A DNA stretch of 64,000 bases from assembly GCA_032622095.1 (NCBI GenBank), contig CP136068.1, forward strand, positions 162,149,465 through 162,213,464. The letters are read 5' to 3'. The translations under genes were made by a program, and so were the position numbers. This stretch comes from Siphonodentalium dalli. Taxonomy: Eukaryota > Mollusca > Scaphopoda > Gadilida > Siphonodentaliidae. Below the pieces are notes generated by a model, which had not been told where the DNA came from, ran no database searches, and saw only the letters and a list, made by a program, of their open reading frames with translations. Within the stretch, counting starts at the first letter, position 1, and every line of letters begins with the position of its first letter. This document shows positions 63,001 to 64,000 of the stretch, piece by piece.

Positions 63001-63212
63001 TACGTTATAGTTATTGTATTATGTAGCATGCGCGCTATCACTTGCGGCTCTCCTGTTAAATTGTTATTTCATGAAATAACATTTATATTGTTTGGGCCAG
63101 GGATATCATTAAGTGTATTATACAGGATTGTGTATATATGTTATTAATACTTACGTACATCGTTATCGGCGCAGAGGGACACCACGAAGACAGTTATTGA
63201 GGACCATGTCAT
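51051..63212 (-). CDS. Gene B: secreted Thr-rich / CBM14 x2 / laminin-G protein (Pif C-half-like), 9 coding exons
   Basis: Coding parts in transcript order are 63212-63155, 62136-61825, 59668-59462, 58570-58358, 56156-55983, 55150-54780, 53328-53238, 52049-51943 and 51077-51051. They sum to 1560 nt with one open frame, predicting 519 residues. Domains by residue: signal peptide about 1-15, Thr/Ala-rich 20-123, CBM14 124-192, CBM14-like 193-263, Cys-rich 264-321, laminin-G 322-519. Phases agree at every junction (1,1,1,1,1,0,1,0). CBM14 followed by LamG is the arrangement seen after the VWA domain in Pif-type shell proteins; no VWA exon is seen here. It is paralogous to the C-terminal half of gene A and transcribed towards it. 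The first exon (signal peptide) and the 27-nt last exon are the least certain parts. Confidence 0.75.
51120..51146 (-). CDS. Gene B terminal micro-exon (proximal alternative copy)
   Basis: After an acceptor TTTCCAG, phase-0 reading gives LKLYRCRS and a TGA stop. Its sequence and spacing parallel the distal copy, so it is a tandem duplicate and a mutually exclusive alternative 3' terminus. It is the first one met by the spliceosome. Confidence 0.45.
   Translation of the reverse strand, partial: LKLYRCRS
51150..51942 (-). other. Gene B last intron
   Basis: No further exon recognised between the third LamG exon and the terminal micro-exons. Confidence 0.5.
51943..52049 (-). CDS. Gene B laminin-G domain, exon 3 of 4
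   Basis: The acceptor is a run of T then CAG, the donor GTAAGT; 107 nt, phase 1 in and 0 out. It encodes GALYVGSLDTSMCPTACG and GAFTGSIDQ. The last block is the conserved C-terminal FxGxIxx turn of LamG domains. Confidence 0.8.
52080..53237 (-). other. Gene B intron between LamG exons 2 and 3
   Basis: Holds a family 4 fragment (TTAACCCTTTCATGACGGTG at 52080), a (TGAT)n-tailed retroelement-like end near 52330 and a GGATAGGATAG run at 52378. Confidence 0.5.
53238..53328 (-). CDS. Gene B laminin-G domain, exon 2 of 4
   Basis: 91 nt from a TTTCAG acceptor to a GTATGT donor, phase 0 in and 1 out. It reads VVLKYNNTNLIASINGFEST, a pair of strands around an Asn-Gly turn as in LamG middle sections. 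Too short to show up in ORF surveys; supported by phase fit on both sides. Confidence 0.7.
53949..54400. mobile_element. GACCCGCC-ended element, family 2
   Basis: Ends ATATGTGACCCGCCATATC and its complement, two hairpins (53980-54057, 54276-54343) and a CCAATG triplication at 53974-53991. Gene B intron. Confidence 0.8.
54780..55150 (-). CDS. Gene B laminin-G domain, exon 1 of 4
   Basis: The acceptor TCTGCAG and donor GTAAGT bound 371 nt; it enters in phase 1 and leaves in phase 0. It encodes SCNVDMDIPF, the strand KGVFSGSEALTIWRYA, then VSVMIRFRPSN and PSIVIYIDGTQ, the alternating strands expected of a LamG/concanavalin-like jelly roll. The phase change fits a domain that spans several exons. 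Confidence 0.8.
55983..56156 (-). CDS. Gene B Cys-rich exon
   Basis: The acceptor TTTTAG and donor CAG|GTCGGT bound 174 nt, phase 1-1. It contains SCPPGTVFVPPICRCD, sharing C-x10-C-x-C with gene A's last exon, then leads into the LamG exons. Not a recognised named domain. Confidence 0.75.
56159..57498 (-). other. Gene B intron, repeat debris
   Basis: Contains recurring blocks resembling the preceding exon's start (GTGCATACGACAGACAGATAAAA at about 57110 and 57040), apparently duplicated intron/exon edges; none has an open exon frame. Confidence 0.5.
57499..57705. mobile_element. TTAA family 3, near-perfect palindrome
   Basis: Same palindrome as 21628-21842 with a slightly shorter centre. Gene B intron. 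Confidence 0.85.
58358..58570 (-). CDS. Gene B second CBM14-like exon
   Basis: 213 nt, phase 1-1, between an acceptor CTCAG and donor GTAAGT. Eight cysteines (VCPGSTTG, LTCNSYWRC, SCCATGQRFDW, then AC, TC and TC) match gene A exon 10. Function beyond likely chitin/matrix binding is unknown. Confidence 0.8.
59285..59393. repeat. 109-nt palindrome next to the gene B CBM14 exon
   Basis: Arms GGGATATAAGATTTTATGAA and TTCATAAAATCTTATATCCC meet around CGTCTACGACTCG. It ends about 70 nt past the exon donor. Confidence 0.8.
59462..59668 (-). CDS. Gene B CBM14 chitin-binding exon
   Basis: The acceptor TTTCAG and donor GTAAGT bound 207 nt, phase 1-1. All six family cysteines are present: RCAAAV, YPGDCSKAYHC, FQCYVGYVF, FSCV and IACG. 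Aromatic residues around DCSKAYHCY fit the chitin-binding face. This is the complete version of the domain that has lost two cysteines in gene A. Confidence 0.87.
59908..60145. mobile_element. TTAA element, family 4
   Basis: TTAACCCGTTCATGGCGGGA to CAGTAATGGGAGCATTAA with decayed hairpins. Its right TTAA is the left TTAA of the next element. Confidence 0.65.
60142..60581 (-). mobile_element. TTAA element, family 3
   Basis: Reverse-oriented copy with one hairpin (60191-60259) and the ATCGGCCCCTGGCACTGAAA end; the last bases have drifted from TTAA to TTGA. Confidence 0.75.
60582..61824 (-). other. Gene B intron 2, unassigned part
   Basis: No exon, VWA fragment or identified repeat seen. Confidence 0.45.
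61825..62136 (-). CDS. Gene B Thr/Ala-rich mucin-like exon
   Basis: The acceptor TTGACAG and donor CAG|GTCAGT bound a 312-nt phase 1-1 exon. It reads PTTTVAATT, then TTTTAAA repeats from a 21-nt unit, then TGVFMLTTTT and MPVPA. It matches gene A's linkers. Probably O-glycosylated. The plus-strand Val/Ala frame is a shadow. Confidence 0.8.
62672..62909 (-). mobile_element. TTAA element, family 1, truncated
   Basis: Both hairpins and the TTGGGTAAAGGGTTAA end are present; the long end with the other terminal repeat is missing. Gene B intron 1. Confidence 0.75.
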
Positions 63213-63230
63213 TAATGGCGAAATATTTAT
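63155..63230 (-). CDS. Gene B signal-peptide exon
   Basis: On the minus strand an acceptor ATGCAG precedes 63230 and a donor GTAAGT follows 63155. The ATG at 63212 opens MTWSSITVFVVSLCADNDV, a short hydrophobic signal peptide with likely cleavage after CA. It leaves in phase 1, exactly as the Thr-rich exon requires. In the phase needed for an internal exon it would contain a stop, so it works only as a start exon. A further non-coding exon upstream is implied by the acceptor but not located. Confidence 0.6.
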
Positions 63231-63316
63231 CTGCATGTATGGATACATGTTGTATATATTCCACGTATATCGCTAAACAAACAGCCAATTAAATACTATC
63301 CCTGATATAAACTTAC

Positions 63317-63413
63317 CGCACGATATTCCAGCCTGGGTTGGTGGTACGCCCTGATATAAACTTACCGCACGATATTCCACCCTGTGTTGGTGGTACGCCC
63401 TGTATAAACTTAC
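63317..63413 (-). repeat. Two tandem copies of the exon 3' end and splice donor
   Basis: The last 16 codons and the donor of the orphan CBM14 exon are repeated at 48- and 49-nt spacing, giving donors after 63414, 63366 and 63317. Use of the second donor adds 16 residues in frame; the third changes the frame. Confidence 0.8.
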
Positions 63414-63620
63414 CGCACGATATTCCAGCCTGGGTTGGTGGTACGCATTCGAATGTGTACAGATTGAAGACGAAGCCGGAGTTACATTGTCCTATTTCGT
63501 ATGATATCCCACATAGCAGGCATTGTTTGTAGCAGTGGTAGAATTTAGAACAGTCGCCCGGGTAGCTGTTATAACTATGTGAACTTAACAGTGACACTTT
63601 GACGGCCGACGCACATCGTT
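63414..63620 (-). CDS. Orphan CBM14 exon upstream of gene B
   Basis: 207 nt, acceptor TTTCAG, donor GTAAGT, phase 1-1. It encodes a CBM14 domain: RCASAV, YPGDCSKFYHC, GQCNSGFVFN, FECV, GISCG, plus an extra pair QCLLC, making eight cysteines. It lies upstream of gene B's signal-peptide exon, so it belongs either to another gene extending beyond the window or to a longer gene B isoform. Two further tandem copies of its end and donor follow. Confidence 0.75.
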
Positions 63621-63805
63621 CTGAAAGTTAGATTATATCCTTTTAGAGTTGACCCAACACCTTACATTTTCGCTGGACGATGCGTAAACTTGGCATTTAT
63701 AATCAGATGAATACGAAATCAATTAACAGCGATTTTGAAAGGCTCTTATTTTTGTCCTACGTAAAACCATATTTCTGCCAGACGCTCTTCACCCCTGACA
63801 AATTA

Positions 63806-64000
63806 ATATTAAACCCAGTCCACGATGCAGCCATCCCATATAAAAATAGTAAACCCAGTCCACGATGCAGCCATCCCATATAGCAATATTAAACCCTGTC
63901 CACGGTGCAGTCATCCCATATAACAATATTAAACCCTGTCCACGGTGCAGTCATCCCATAGAACAATATTAAACCCTGTACATGGTGCAGTCAACCCATA
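63806..64000. repeat. 40-nt minisatellite running off the window
   Basis: AATATTAAACCCTGTCCACG plus 20 nt, about five copies to the window edge. Lies upstream of the orphan CBM14 exon. Confidence 0.9.

Overview
The window is eukaryotic nuclear DNA: AT-rich, with short exons bounded by GT/AG splice sites, long introns, and many miniature inverted-repeat elements and minisatellites. The only confident coding content is two multi-exon genes for secreted extracellular-matrix proteins built from VWA, Thr/Ala mucin-like, chitin-binding (CBM14/peritrophin-A type) and laminin-G modules. That combination is the domain set of molluscan shell-matrix proteins of the Pif and BMSP type, so a mollusc (or at least a lophotrochozoan) is the best guess. 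The species cannot be named from the sequence.

Layout. 1-2.7 kb is a direct segmental duplication loaded with repeats, with a tRNA-derived SINE between the copies. Gene A (+) runs from a TATA box at 3141 to a stop at 30765-30767 and a poly(A) signal at 30805. Its exons encode signal peptide, VWA, Thr-rich, VWA, Thr-rich, VWA, Thr-rich, CBM14, CBM14-like and a Cys-rich tail. The assembled frame is 3093 nt, predicting 1030 residues. From 30.8 to 51.0 kb is an intergenic repeat landfill: transposon remnants, minisatellites, a 2.06-kb insertion whose empty paralogous site is also in the window, a decayed repeat array and a LINE reverse-transcriptase tail. Gene B (-) runs from about 63.2 kb down to 51.05 kb: signal peptide, Thr-rich, CBM14, CBM14-like, Cys-rich exon, laminin-G (four exons). 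The assembled frame is 1560 nt, predicting 519 residues. An extra CBM14 exon lies upstream of gene B at 63.4-63.6 kb.

The two genes converge tail to tail and are paralogous across the Thr-rich, CBM14, CBM14-like and Cys-rich exons. Gene A has VWA domains and no LamG; gene B has LamG and no VWA. Together they make up one Pif-like architecture. Nearly all introns are phase 1, which explains how easily the modules have been duplicated, lost and re-joined. Both proteins are predicted to be secreted and to act as chitin/matrix scaffold components; that role is inferred from domains only.

The repeat landscape is notable. One palindromic module of about 69 nt, beginning GCCAATGCATTCTC, occurs at least 25 times, usually as inverted pairs, inside several different families of terminal-inverted-repeat elements, most of which end in TTAA. 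One nested insertion (14293-14510) shows directly that TTAA is the duplicated target.
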